DNA of 64,000 bases from Fimbriimonadales bacterium (lineage in GTDB: Bacteria; Armatimonadota; Fimbriimonadia; Fimbriimonadales; Fimbriimonadaceae): positions 37,601-101,600 of the forward strand of contig JAOACB010000005.1 of assembly GCA_026418055.1 (NCBI GenBank). The letters are read 5' to 3'. Below the pieces are notes generated by a model. That model was given only the letters and a program-made list of their open reading frames with translations, ran no database searches and had not been told where the DNA came from. This document shows positions 38,084 through 46,675 of the stretch, piece by piece (position 1 is the stretch's first letter; each line of letters starts with the position of its first letter). The position numbers and the translations under genes are program-made.

Positions 38084-39100
38084 ATGGCGCAAGGGAGCGT
38101 GCGCATGGCGATCGTCGGTTGCGGGGGGCGAGGCCGCGAGTTCGCCAAGGGGTTGGCCGCCGACGGCCGCTGCGAAGTGGTCGCCCTCGTGGATCCCGCT
38201 CCCGGCCGGGCCGACGAGCTGAACCGGGAGCACGGCTTCGGAGCCAGAGCCTACAGGGATCTCGAGGCGATGCTCGACGAACAGAAGCCCGACGGCGTCT
38301 GCCTCGCGCTGTGGACCCGCCTGCACCTTCCCGCGATCGAGCGCTGCCTTGCCGCGGGCGCAAGGATCGTGCTGTGCGAGAAACCCATGGCCGAAACCTG
38401 GGGCAAGTGCCGGCGCATCGCCGAACTCGCGGAGCGCTCGGGAGCCGTGCTGACCTTCTGCCACCAAAGGCGGTTCGCGCCCGGAAACCTCTATCTCCGC
38501 GGGTTGCTGCGCCAAGGGGTGTTCGGAGAGCCTCTGCGGATGGATCTGTACTCCCCGCCGCACCTGCTGGACTGCGGCACCCACACCGTCGACCAAGCGC
38601 TGAGCTTCCTGAACGAGAGGCCCGCGCGATGGGTGCTGGGCGGTTGCGACCTTTCGAAGACCGTCAACTACTTCGATGTGCCCGCCGAGGGCGCGGCCGT
38701 GGGAGTGATCGTGTTCGAGAAGGGCGTGCGGGCGCAGCTGCAGTTCGGCGGACCCGACCTTGACCTGTGGGGCGGCGTGCGGCTGCACGGCACGAAGGGG
38801 TTCTTCGAGGCCACCTGGGACGGGGACATCCAGCGCGCCGTCGTGTACGACGAACCCGACTGGAGGCCCCAGGCGCCCACCACCGGCCACGACGAGACCA
38901 TGCGGCGGGTGGTGGCGGACGCGCTGGACGCCGCCGAGCGCGGAACGGAGCCCGAGCTGGGATGGCGGAAGGCGCTGCGCGCCTCCGAAATCCTGTTCGC
39001 GCTGTACGAATCGATGCGCCGACGGGAGCGCGTGGAGCTTCCGCTGACCGGCGTGGACGACAACCGGATGTTCGACCTGCTCGGCCTCGAGCAGGAGTGA
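38084..39100 (+). CDS. Gfo/Idh/MocA family NAD(P)-dependent oxidoreductase
   Basis: 338 residues. Rossmann motif MAIVGCGGRGREFAKGLA, family EKP motif in VLCEKPMAETWGKC, and the C-terminal alpha/beta domain with FDVPAEGAAVGVIVFEKG. HLLDCGTHTVDQALSFLNER matches the GxHxxD active-site region, here CGTHTVD. These enzymes oxidise or reduce sugars or inositols. A TIM-barrel isomerase of the xylose-isomerase-like family follows after 13 bases, a common pairing in inositol and sugar catabolism. Start chosen from the leaderless promoter; ATG 38105 is an alternative. Substrate unknown. Confidence 0.9.
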   Translation: MAQGSVRMAIVGCGGRGREFAKGLAADGRCEVVALVDPAPGRADELNREHGFGARAYRDLEAMLDEQKPDGVCLALWTRLHLPAIERCLAAGARIVLCEKPMAETWGKCRRIAELAERSGAVLTFCHQRRFAPGNLYLRGLLRQGVFGEPLRMDLYSPPHLLDCGTHTVDQALSFLNERPARWVLGGCDLSKTVNYFDVPAEGAAVGVIVFEKGVRAQLQFGGPDLDLWGGVRLHGTKGFFEATWDGDIQRAVVYDEPDWRPQAPTTGHDETMRRVVADALDAAERGTEPELGWRKALRASEILFALYESMRRRERVELPLTGVDDNRMFDLLGLEQE

Positions 39101-39113
39101 GGGAGGAGCGACC

Positions 39114-39875
39114 GTGAGCGAACTGAAGATCGGCCTGATCGGCATCGTCGGCGACGAGCGCAGGGAGGACCTCTGGGGCACCCTCGAGACGCTCGTCCGC
39201 TTCGGCTATCGGGGTATCGAGTGCCCGAACTACCTGCTGGAGGGGGACGCCACGGAGAACCTGCGCCGGTTCCGGGCGCTCGGGCTCGAGCCCCTCAACG
39301 TCGGCTGCGTGCTCGGAGACCTGCGCGAGCGCTTCGAGGGTCTCGTCGCCGAGGCGAAGGCGCTGGGGGTGGACCGCGTTTCCATGTGGTGGTCGTCGTG
39401 CGAGACGCGCCAAGAGGTCGCGGACGACGCAGCGGCCATGAACGAGTTCGGGCGGAGGCTGCGGGACGAGGGGCTGACCCTCTGCTACCACAACCACCAC
39501 CATGAGTTCCTCCGCTCGTACCAGGGGGCCCGCGCGTTCGACCTGCTGTGCGACCTGCTCGATCCGGAGTGCGTGCAGTTCGAGATCGACTGCGGCTGGG
39601 TGGCGTTCGCGGGAGAGGACCCTGCCGAGGTGCTCCGCCGGCTGGCGGGCAGGGTTCCCGCGATCCACGTGAAGGACTTCGTCGCAGCCCGGACCGATCC
39701 GCCGGAGTTCACGGCGGTGGGAACCGGCATCCTGGACGTGCCGGGCACGCTCCGTGCCGCGATCGACACCGGCGTGCGCTGGGCCGTCGTGGAACAGGAC
39801 CGCCTGAGGAACCTGAACGGCCTGGAGACCGCCATCGCCAGCATCCTCAACCTGAGGGAAACCGGCCTCGTGTGA
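39114..39875 (+). CDS. Sugar phosphate isomerase/epimerase (xylose isomerase-like TIM barrel)
   Basis: 253 residues. It carries the metal-site pattern of the AP-endonuclease-2/xylose-isomerase-like fold: GLTLCYHNHHHEF, VQFEIDCGWVAFAG, RVPAIHVKDF and WAVVEQDRL. The start is GTG 39114 with GGGAGGAG five bases upstream. It is paired with the Gfo/Idh oxidoreductase, probably to interconvert a sugar or keto-inositol; the exact reaction is not readable. The methyltransferase start GTG overlaps its stop. Confidence 0.9.
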   Translation: MSELKIGLIGIVGDERREDLWGTLETLVRFGYRGIECPNYLLEGDATENLRRFRALGLEPLNVGCVLGDLRERFEGLVAEAKALGVDRVSMWWSSCETRQEVADDAAAMNEFGRRLRDEGLTLCYHNHHHEFLRSYQGARAFDLLCDLLDPECVQFEIDCGWVAFAGEDPAEVLRRLAGRVPAIHVKDFVAARTDPPEFTAVGTGILDVPGTLRAAIDTGVRWAVVEQDRLRNLNGLETAIASILNLRETGLV

Positions 39876-40513
39876 GCGGGACTGGCCCATGGGCCGAAGC
39901 CGCGGCGCAAGCAGAATTGCGTCCCGTGCATTCCGGTTCCACCACGGACAAGAGGTTCGATCCTGCGCGGGCGGAGCGCCTGCTGAGCCTCGAGCGGTAC
40001 GCCCGCCTGCAGCCCGACGCGTTCCTGCGCAACCTCGGCATCCGCGAGGGCCATCGCGTGGCCGACCTCGGTTGCGGTCCAGGCTTCTGGGCCCTGCCGC
40101 TCGCCGAGATCGTGGGTCCGAACGGCCGCGTGGTCGCTCTGGACGCAAGCCCCAGGATGTTCGAGCTGATGTTGCGTCAGAACCCGCCGGCATGGCTGGA
40201 CATGCTGGAGGAGGAGCTGCCGGCTACCGGATTGGACGCCGACTGGGCCGACTGGGTCTGGATGGCGTTCGTGTGGCACGAGGTCGAGCCCGCTTCGGAG
40301 ATGGCGCGCGAGGCATCCCGCATCCTCCGATCGGGCGGACAGGCGGCGATCTTGGAGTGGCGGCCGGACGCCAGCGGCGAGTCGGGGCCTCCCCTGCAGC
40401 ACCGCGTTGCCGCCGAAGCGGTGATCCGCGAGCTGGCACGAGCGGGCTTCAGGGACGCCGAGCTCCGGTGGCAGGACCCCGACCAGTACCTCGTGGTCGC
40501 CCGGAAGCCCTAG
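39872..40513 (+). CDS. SAM-dependent class I methyltransferase
   Basis: 213 residues from GTG 39872, which overlaps the preceding stop (GTGA). Motif I is VADLGCGPGFWALPLAEIVG, followed by VVALDASPRMFELML (acidic residue for SAM ribose) and a C-terminal beta-hairpin. The N-terminal RFDPARAERLLSLERYA is typical of a widespread family of small methyltransferases. An alternative start, GTG 39926, has CAGAAT eight bases upstream and fits homologue N-termini better. Target unknown; the link to the sugar genes may be only transcriptional. Confidence 0.85.
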   Translation: MSGTGPWAEAAAQAELRPVHSGSTTDKRFDPARAERLLSLERYARLQPDAFLRNLGIREGHRVADLGCGPGFWALPLAEIVGPNGRVVALDASPRMFELMLRQNPPAWLDMLEEELPATGLDADWADWVWMAFVWHEVEPASEMAREASRILRSGGQAAILEWRPDASGESGPPLQHRVAAEAVIRELARAGFRDAELRWQDPDQYLVVARKP

Positions 40514-41967
40514 GCTCCCTCGCCCCGGCCGACCTCGATGCCCCGGAAGCGGCACGTCGAGGAGTAGTGGGACATGAAGCCCACCTGGCCCGGCTGGCCC
40601 TTGCCGCAGTTCAGCACGCCGATCGCGCGCCAGTCCTCCGGGCCGCACACGGCGTCGCAGGCGTTCCAGAACTCGGGGGTGTTGCTGCGGTACACGACGT
40701 CCCGCAGAACGGCGACCTTCCTGCCGTCCTTGATGCGCCAGAACATGTCGCCTCCGAACTGGAAGTTCAGGCGCCGCTGGTCGATGCTCCACGTGCCCGC
40801 GCCCTCGATGTACACGCCGTCCTTCGTGTCGGCGATCAGGTCCTCGGGCGAGCCCTGCCCCGGCAGGAGCCCGATGTTCGGAATGCGAACGATCGGCGCG
40901 CTGTGCCAGCCGTCGGCGCGGTTGGTGCCGTGCGAGCGCTTCGCTCCGATCTTGGGGGCGACCTCCCGGCTGGTTCCGTAGTCGACCAGCACGCCCTCCC
41001 GGATCACGTCCCAGCGCTGGCCCTCGACCCCGTCGTCGTCGGCCCCGGTGCTGGCCAGGAACTCCGGGGTCACGTTGTCGGCCACCACGTTGACGATCCT
41101 GCTTCCGTACTGGAACTTGCCCAGCTTGTCGACCGTGGCGAACGAAGTGCCGGCGTAGTCGGCCTCGTAGCCCAGCACCCGATCCAGCTCCGTGGCGTGG
41201 CCGATCGACTCGTGGATCGTCAGGTGCAGGTGCTCGGGATCCAGGATCAGATCCAGGCGCCCTACCGGCGCCGGTTCGGCGGCGAGCTTCATGCGGGCCT
41301 CGCGGGCCACGCGCTCGGCGTTGCCGGGGAAGTCGGCGGCCACGATGTGCTCCCAGCCGGCGTGCGCGCCGTAGGCGTGGTGGCTGCGCGATTGGCGCTG
41401 GCCGTCGCCGACGGCGTGAGCCATGAGCATGCCCTCGGTGATGACGCGGTCCCGCTCGATGTCCGAGCCCTCGGTGTTCAGGTAGATCTGCTCCTGGCGG
41501 ATCGCCCGCACGTACCCGATCGCCAGGCGGATGTCGGGCATGCGGCGCATCGTCTCCGTCGCGCGCAGCAGCAGCGCGGTCTTCTCGTCGATCGGAACGT
41601 CGAACGGGTCGATCGCGCGGGGGGAGCGCCAGCGGATCGTGTGGGGAGGCTCCTCCGCCAGAACCACGTCCTCGGTCTTGGCCATCGCGCTGGCCTTGGC
41701 GATCGCCAGAGCCTGCAGGGCCGTGGCGCGCACGGAGTCTGGCGTCAGCACGGCGGTGCCGGCGAATCCCCAGGCGCCGTCGACGAGGCAGCGAACGCCG
41801 ATCCCCGCTGTGGCATTGTCGGCGACCGAGTGGATGCGCTCGTTGCGCGCGTACACCACCTGGTTGCGGGCGGCGATCAACCGGACGTCGGCGAACTGGG
41901 CGCGGCCTCCCACCGTCTCCAGAGCCAGGCGCGCCAGGTCCTTCCAAGCGGGGTCGACGGCTTGCAT
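40510..41967 (-). CDS. tldD: TldD/PmbA-family metalloprotease
   Basis: 485 residues. The zinc motif HESIGHATELDR is the HExxxH of TldD, with DPEHLHLTIHESIGH upstream and a late GC-type metal site (LNCGKGQPGQVGFMSHYSST). TldD forms a heterodimer with PmbA/TldE to degrade unfolded or leader peptides and to mature some peptide products. No pmbA/tldE is in the window, so it may act as a homodimer or with a distant partner. CAAACT lies six bases before ATG. Convergent overlap of four bases with the methyltransferase gene. Confidence 0.92.
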   Translation of the reverse strand: MQAVDPAWKDLARLALETVGGRAQFADVRLIAARNQVVYARNERIHSVADNATAGIGVRCLVDGAWGFAGTAVLTPDSVRATALQALAIAKASAMAKTEDVVLAEEPPHTIRWRSPRAIDPFDVPIDEKTALLLRATETMRRMPDIRLAIGYVRAIRQEQIYLNTEGSDIERDRVITEGMLMAHAVGDGQRQSRSHHAYGAHAGWEHIVAADFPGNAERVAREARMKLAAEPAPVGRLDLILDPEHLHLTIHESIGHATELDRVLGYEADYAGTSFATVDKLGKFQYGSRIVNVVADNVTPEFLASTGADDDGVEGQRWDVIREGVLVDYGTSREVAPKIGAKRSHGTNRADGWHSAPIVRIPNIGLLPGQGSPEDLIADTKDGVYIEGAGTWSIDQRRLNFQFGGDMFWRIKDGRKVAVLRDVVYRSNTPEFWNACDAVCGPEDWRAIGVLNCGKGQPGQVGFMSHYSSTCRFRGIEVGRGEGA

Positions 41968-42049
41968 GCCGTCAGTTTGACAACCTCGGCGGCGCGGTGC
42001 AAGAGGAACGACTTTCTGGCGAATCCTCGGCAAAAGAGGAATCCCCCTG

Positions 42050-42078
42050 TGGACCTCTGCGCCTCCACCAGATAGACT
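42050..42078 (+). promoter_or_regulatory. Promoter of the kor operon
   Basis: TGGACC (42050-42055), a 17-base spacer, TAGACT (42073-42078). The leader to ATG 42127 is about 42 bases and includes GTGGAG before the start. Confidence 0.5.
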
Positions 42079-42126
42079 AGGTTGAAAGTCCCGTCGGGCG
42101 GTCGCTCGATCGCCCGTGGAGCCGCC

Positions 42127-42363
42127 ATGTCCGAGGAGACCGACCAGCGCCCCCTGCCCGAAATCCGGGTTCACAAACCGTGGTGCAAGTCGTGCGGCAT
42201 CTGCGCCGACCTCTGCCCCCGCAACGTGCTGCTGATGCACAACGGCTACCCGGTCGCCATGCGCCTCGAGGCCTGCACGGCGTGCGGCCTCTGCGAGGTG
42301 CACTGCCCCGACTTCGCCATCGCCGTGCGCAAGCCGAAGCCGGTGGGAGGTGCGGCCGGGTGA
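42127..42363 (+). CDS. korD: 2-oxoacid:ferredoxin oxidoreductase, ferredoxin-like delta subunit
   Basis: 78 residues with two [4Fe-4S] motifs: CKSCGICADLCPRNVL and CTACGLCEVHCPDFAI. It shuttles electrons from the thiamine site to soluble ferredoxin. ATG 42127 follows GTGGAG; a TTG at 42082 is possible but too close to the -10 box. The KorA GTG overlaps its stop. Four-subunit order D-A-B-C is typical of 2-oxoglutarate enzymes, but 2-oxoisovalerate cannot be excluded. Confidence 0.9.
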   Translation: MSEETDQRPLPEIRVHKPWCKSCGICADLCPRNVLLMHNGYPVAMRLEACTACGLCEVHCPDFAIAVRKPKPVGGAAG

Positions 42364-43529
42364 CCCGCAGCAGCCGGCCCCTGAACGATCCCAACCGCCG
42401 CAGACCGCCGCGCCTGCTCACGGGCAACGAGGCCTGCGCGATGGCCGCCATCGACGCCGGGATGCGCTTCTACGCCGGCTATCCGATCACGCCCTCGTCC
42501 GAGATCGCCGAGAGCCTGGCCCGGTGGCTGCCCACTGTGGGAGGGGTGTTCATCGCCATGGAGGACGAGATCGCCTCGATGGGAGCGATCATCGGCGCCA
42601 GCCTCACGGGCGTCAAGTCGATGACCGCCACCAGCGGGCCGGGCTTCAGCCTGATGCAGGAGAACATCGGCTACGCCAGCATGGCCGAGGTTCCCGTGGT
42701 GGTCGTGAACGTGATGCGAGGGGGCCCCAGCACCGGACTGCCGACCTCTCCGGCGCAGGGCGACGTGATGCAGGCCCGCTGGGGCACGCACGGCGACCAC
42801 CCCGTGGTGGCCCTCGCCCCCTACAGCGTCGAGGAGACCTACGAGGCGACGGTTCGGGCGTTCAATCTCTCCGAGCAGTACCGCGTGCCGGTGATCCTGC
42901 TGCTGGACGAGGTGATCGCCCACGTGAACGAGAAGGTCGAGCTTCCCGAGCGAGAGGCCCTGCGCATCGTCGAGCGCCCCAAGCCGGAGGTGCCCCCCAG
43001 CCAGTACCTGCCGTACGTCGACACGCCCACGGGAGTGCCGCCAATGGCGCCGTTCGGCACCGGCTACCGCTACCACGTGACCGGTCTGGCGCACGACGAG
43101 ACCGGGTTCCAGACCAACGATCCCAAGGTGATCGACGCCCAGCTGAGGCGGCTGCACCGCAAGCTGGAGCTGGGCCGCCACGACATCGTGGAGGTCGACG
43201 AGTTCCTGATCCAGGACGCGGAGATCGGAATCTTCGCCTACGGCTCCTCGGCCCGCTCGGCCCGCCGCGCCATCCGCTTGGCCAGGGAGAAGGGGATCCG
43301 CGTCGGGATGCTGCGCCCCAAGACCATCTGGCCGTTCCCGGACGAGGAGGTGCGGGCTTGGACCGGCCGGCTGAAGGCCTGGCTCGTCCCGGAGATGAAC
43401 CTGGGGCAGGCGGCGCACGAGGTCGAATGGGCGGTGGCGGGCAGGGTCCCCATCCGAAGGCTGAACCGGGTGGACGGCAACCTCTTCCACCCCAGCGAGA
43501 TCCTGCGGGCGATCGAGGAGATGGCGTGA
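42360..43529 (+). CDS. korA: 2-oxoacid:ferredoxin oxidoreductase, alpha subunit
   Basis: 389 residues. N-terminal pyrimidine-binding domain with LLTGNEACAMAAIDAGMRFY, AGYPITPSSEIAESLARWLP and ATSGPGFSLMQENIGYASMA. The family loop GGPSTGLPTSPAQGDVMQAR follows. The second domain ends with LVPEMNLGQAAHEVEWAVAG. With KorB it decarboxylates a 2-oxoacid to acyl-CoA and reduced ferredoxin. The start is GTG 42360 in a GTGA overlap with korD; its stop overlaps the korB ATG by one base. Oxygen-sensitive enzyme class. Confidence 0.95.
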   Translation: MTRSSRPLNDPNRRRPPRLLTGNEACAMAAIDAGMRFYAGYPITPSSEIAESLARWLPTVGGVFIAMEDEIASMGAIIGASLTGVKSMTATSGPGFSLMQENIGYASMAEVPVVVVNVMRGGPSTGLPTSPAQGDVMQARWGTHGDHPVVALAPYSVEETYEATVRAFNLSEQYRVPVILLLDEVIAHVNEKVELPEREALRIVERPKPEVPPSQYLPYVDTPTGVPPMAPFGTGYRYHVTGLAHDETGFQTNDPKVIDAQLRRLHRKLELGRHDIVEVDEFLIQDAEIGIFAYGSSARSARRAIRLAREKGIRVGMLRPKTIWPFPDEEVRAWTGRLKAWLVPEMNLGQAAHEVEWAVAGRVPIRRLNRVDGNLFHPSEILRAIEEMA

Positions 43530-44353
43530 TGTTCGACTACCAGTCCTACCTGCGGCTCGACCACTTCCCGCTCATCTGGTGCCCCGGCTGCGGCAACGGG
43601 GTGGTGATGAAGTCGATGCTGCGGGCCATCGACAACCTGCGGCTTCCGCGCGACCAGGTGTGCGTGGTGTCCGGAATCGGCTGCTCCAGCCGCCTGTCGG
43701 GTTACCTGGACTTCAACACCGTGCACACGACTCACGGGCGCGCGCTGACCTTCGCCACGGGCATCAAGATGGCCAAGCCCGAGCTGACCGTGATCGTGGT
43801 CACCGGAGACGGGGACTGCACCGCGATCGGAGGCAACCACTTCATCCACGCCGCGCGGCGCAACATCGACCTGACGGTCATCCTGATCAACAACCTGATC
43901 TACGGCATGACAGGAGGCCAGCACTCGCCCACCACGCCCTCGGGCAGCCGCGCCTCCACGGCTCCGTTCGGCAACAGCGAGAACACGTTCAACGTCAGCG
44001 GCCTGGCGATCGCGGCCGGCGCGTCGTTCGTGGCCCGAAGCACCACGTACCACGCCCAGCAGTGCGACAAGCTGATCGAGAAGGGCATCCAGACGCCCGG
44101 CTTCGCGCTCATCGAGATCATGGCCGCCTGCCCGACCTCCTTTGGCAGGGCCAACAAGGCGGGCAGCCCCGCCGAAATGATGCTGTGGCAGCGCGACCAC
44201 GCCGTGACGCCCCAGCGCGCCGAGAAGATGTCGCCCGAGGAGCTGCAGGACAAGTTCACCATCGGCGTGCTGGCCGAGAACCCGCGGCCCGAGTGCCGAG
44301 CGGAGTACCAGAAGCTGATCGACCGCGTGCGCGCCGAGGAGGCCAAAAGGTGA
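43529..44353 (+). CDS. korB: 2-oxoacid:ferredoxin oxidoreductase, beta (thiamine) subunit
   Basis: 274 residues. Thiamine diphosphate and magnesium site: VVTGDGDCTAIGGNHFIHAA, then DLTVILINNLIYGMTGGQHS (GDG...NN). Cluster cysteines are in WCPGCGNGVV, SGIGCSSRLSGYL and the later ACPTSFGRAN. The ATG overlaps the korA stop (TGATG) and its stop overlaps the korC GTG. Tightly coupled four-gene unit. Confidence 0.96.
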   Translation: MFDYQSYLRLDHFPLIWCPGCGNGVVMKSMLRAIDNLRLPRDQVCVVSGIGCSSRLSGYLDFNTVHTTHGRALTFATGIKMAKPELTVIVVTGDGDCTAIGGNHFIHAARRNIDLTVILINNLIYGMTGGQHSPTTPSGSRASTAPFGNSENTFNVSGLAIAAGASFVARSTTYHAQQCDKLIEKGIQTPGFALIEIMAACPTSFGRANKAGSPAEMMLWQRDHAVTPQRAEKMSPEELQDKFTIGVLAENPRPECRAEYQKLIDRVRAEEAKR

Positions 44354-44904
44354 AGTTCGAGGTGCGCCTGAGCGGCGAGGGAGGCCAAGGGTTGATCCTG
44401 GCCGGCAAGATCCTGGCCGAGGCGGCGGCGATCCATGCCGGCCTGAACGCCACGCAGAGCCAGTCGTACGGCCCCGAGGCGCGTGGCGGCGCCAGCCGCT
44501 CCGAGGTCATCCTGTCGGACGGCGAGATCGACTACCCCAAGGCCACCGAGGTCGACGTGATGGTGGCCCTCACGCAGCAGTCCTACGACACCTATCGGCA
44601 CGACGTGAAGAAGGGGGGTGTGGTGATCGTCGACTCCGAGGCCGTGGAGTCGCTCGGCGACACTTGGTACCGGGTGGTCTCCCATCCGATCTTCCAGCTC
44701 TCCGAGCAGCACTTCGGTCGGATCCTGTTCGGCAACATGATCGCCTTGGGGCTGGTTGCCGGCGTCACCGGAGTCCTGCCCAAGGATGCGGTGGAGGCCG
44801 CGCTGGTGAGCCGCGTGCCGAAGGGGACCGAAGAGAAGAACCTGGCGGCGTTCCGCTTGGGCTACGGGCTGGCCGAAGCGGACGCGGCAGGCAAGGGCTC
44901 GTAG
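44350..44904 (+). CDS. korC: 2-oxoacid:ferredoxin oxidoreductase, gamma subunit
   Basis: 184 residues with the gamma-domain signature LSGEGGQGLILAGKILAEAA and SYGPEARGGASRSEVILSD. The GTG start at 44350 is in a GTGA overlap with korB. It completes the complex; the gamma domain contacts CoA and stabilises the alpha-beta core. The gap to the menaquinone methyltransferase is 53 bases and contains a GGTATCCT box. Confidence 0.94.
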   Translation: MKFEVRLSGEGGQGLILAGKILAEAAAIHAGLNATQSQSYGPEARGGASRSEVILSDGEIDYPKATEVDVMVALTQQSYDTYRHDVKKGGVVIVDSEAVESLGDTWYRVVSHPIFQLSEQHFGRILFGNMIALGLVAGVTGVLPKDAVEAALVSRVPKGTEEKNLAAFRLGYGLAEADAAGKGS

Positions 44905-44930
44905 AAGGACATAAGGGTGCCGGCTCCGAA

Positions 44931-44938
44931 GGTATCCT
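44931..44938 (+). promoter_or_regulatory. Extended -10 GGTATCCT before the menaquinone genes
   Basis: GGTATCCT ends 19 bases before ATG 44958, leaving a leader of about 12 bases with GGGAA as a weak ribosome site. It could give the quinone genes a promoter separate from kor. Confidence 0.4.
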
Positions 44939-44957
44939 CGCAGACGGGAACGATCTC

Positions 44958-45680
44958 ATGGGTCTTGACGGATTGCAGCGCGCGCCTTGGGAGGCCGAGG
45001 GCGCGGCGAAGCGGCAGGTCGTGCGCGAGATCTTCGCGGCGATCGCGCCCCGTTACGACCTCATGAACTCCCTCATGAGCCTGGCCAGGCACCGCCGCTG
45101 GCGCGAGGAGGCCGTCCGCCGCCTCCGCCTGCGGGGAGGCGAGACCGTGCTGGACCTGTGCTGCGGCACCGGCGACTTCATGGCGCCGCTGCTGCGGGCG
45201 GTCGGGCCGCGGGGCAGGGTGGTGGGCGCGGACTTCTGTCCGCCGATGCTGCAGCGAGCCCGAAACAAGGGGTTCGGCCATCTGGCCGTGGGAGACGCCT
45301 GCCGCCTGCCGTTCCGCGACGGATCGTTCCAAGCCGCTACCGTGGGCTGGGGCCTGCGCAACGTGGCCGACCTGCGCGCGGCCCTGACCGAGGTGGCCCG
45401 GGTGCTCGCGCCCGGAGGCCGCTTCGTCTCGGTCGACACCGCACCGGCCAAGGGCGCTCTGGGCAGATGGGTTTCGGGGTTTGCGTTCCGGCGGGTCGTG
45501 CCCTTGGTCGGCGCCCTGTTCGGATACGGCAGGGAGTACGCCTATCTCCCCGAAAGCACCGAGAGGTTCCTGAGCCCCGAACAGCTGGCCGAGGAGTTCC
45601 GCATCGCGGGCTTCGAGGACGTTTGGATCGTCCGCAGGATGCTGGGCCACGTCGCCATGGTGGGAGGAACGAGACGATGA
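44958..45680 (+). CDS. menG: Demethylmenaquinone methyltransferase
   Basis: 240 residues of the UbiE/MenG family: VREIFAAIAPRYDLMNSLMS at the N-terminus, SAM motif TVLDLCCGTGDF, VGWGLRNVADLRAAL as UbiE motif, and YLPESTERFLSPEQLAEEFR near the end. It methylates demethylmenaquinone using SAM. I read it as menaquinone because no ubiquinone gene is present and the phylum guess uses menaquinone; UbiE is the alternative name. The polyprenyl synthase ATG overlaps its stop (ATGA). Confidence 0.92.
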   Translation: MGLDGLQRAPWEAEGAAKRQVVREIFAAIAPRYDLMNSLMSLARHRRWREEAVRRLRLRGGETVLDLCCGTGDFMAPLLRAVGPRGRVVGADFCPPMLQRARNKGFGHLAVGDACRLPFRDGSFQAATVGWGLRNVADLRAALTEVARVLAPGGRFVSVDTAPAKGALGRWVSGFAFRRVVPLVGALFGYGREYAYLPESTERFLSPEQLAEEFRIAGFEDVWIVRRMLGHVAMVGGTRR

Positions 45681-46675
45681 GCGCGTTCCTGAGGGGGCCG
45701 TTGCCTCGGCGGCTGGTGGAAGAGATCGGCCAAGAGTTGCGCCACGTGGAGGAGGCGCTGGCGCAGGAGGTGCGCTCGCAGGTTCCTCTGGTCAGCGAGG
45801 TGGGCCTGCACACGCTGCGGGCAGGCGGCAAGAGGATGCGCCCGGCCTTCGTGGCGCTGGCCGCCCGCGGCACCGGTCTGCCGTTCGACCCTTGGCGGGC
45901 GCGCAAGATCGGCGCTGCCGTCGAGCTGATCCACATGGCCACGCTGATCCACGACGACGTGGTGGACCACGCGGGCATGCGGCGCGGCGTGCAGACCGCC
46001 AACTCGCTGTTCGGCAACACAGCCAGCATCCTGGCCGGCGACGTGCTGCTGGCCAAGGCGATGCGCATCTTCGCCGAGGACGGAGACCCCAAGATCATCC
46101 ACACGATGTCGGTGGCCGTCGCCGAGCTGGCGGAGGGCGAGGTTGCGGAACTGACGGCGCGCAACGTGTTCGATCTCAGCCTCCCCGAGTACCTGGAGAT
46201 CGTGCGGCTGAAGACCGCGTCGTTCATCCGGGGCTGCTGCACCGCGGGGGCGCTCATCGCCGGGGCGCCGGACGAGGTGGTCGAGGCGATGGCACGCTAC
46301 GGCGAGGCCGTGGGCATCGCGTTCCAGATCATCGACGACCTGCTCGACTACCGCGGCGACAAGGCCAAGACCGGAAAGCCCCTGGCGACCGACTTCCGCG
46401 AAGGCTGCGCCACGCTGCCGCTCATCCTGCTCCGCGACCGCCTCTCGGACGGTGAGCGCGACGTGGCCAGGCGCAAATTCGGCAACGGCGTCTCGGACGA
46501 CGAGATCCGCATGCTTTGCAACTGGATGCAGGCCCGCGGGTGCTTCGACGAGACGCAGAAGACCGCGGAGGAGTACGTCGACAGGGCGGTGGAGGCCCTG
46601 CGGCCGTTGCCGGACTCCGAGGGGTTGCTGCTGCTGCAGACCCTGGCGCAGATGGTCACGGAGCGCGAGTCTTGA
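45677..46675 (+). CDS. Long-chain trans-polyprenyl diphosphate synthase
   Basis: 332 residues. First aspartate motif LIHDDVVDHAGMRRG, second IAFQIIDDLLDYRGDKAKTG, and RAGGKRMRPAFVALAA as the pyrophosphate-binding start. Small residues (Ala, Thr) before the first motif suggest a long product such as heptaprenyl to nonaprenyl, the menaquinone side chain. It uses isopentenyl diphosphate from the MEP pathway. It is coupled to menG by ATGA; the phosphatase gene TTG overlaps its stop. Confidence 0.93.
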   Translation: MSAFLRGPLPRRLVEEIGQELRHVEEALAQEVRSQVPLVSEVGLHTLRAGGKRMRPAFVALAARGTGLPFDPWRARKIGAAVELIHMATLIHDDVVDHAGMRRGVQTANSLFGNTASILAGDVLLAKAMRIFAEDGDPKIIHTMSVAVAELAEGEVAELTARNVFDLSLPEYLEIVRLKTASFIRGCCTAGALIAGAPDEVVEAMARYGEAVGIAFQIIDDLLDYRGDKAKTGKPLATDFREGCATLPLILLRDRLSDGERDVARRKFGNGVSDDEIRMLCNWMQARGCFDETQKTAEEYVDRAVEALRPLPDSEGLLLLQTLAQMVTERES

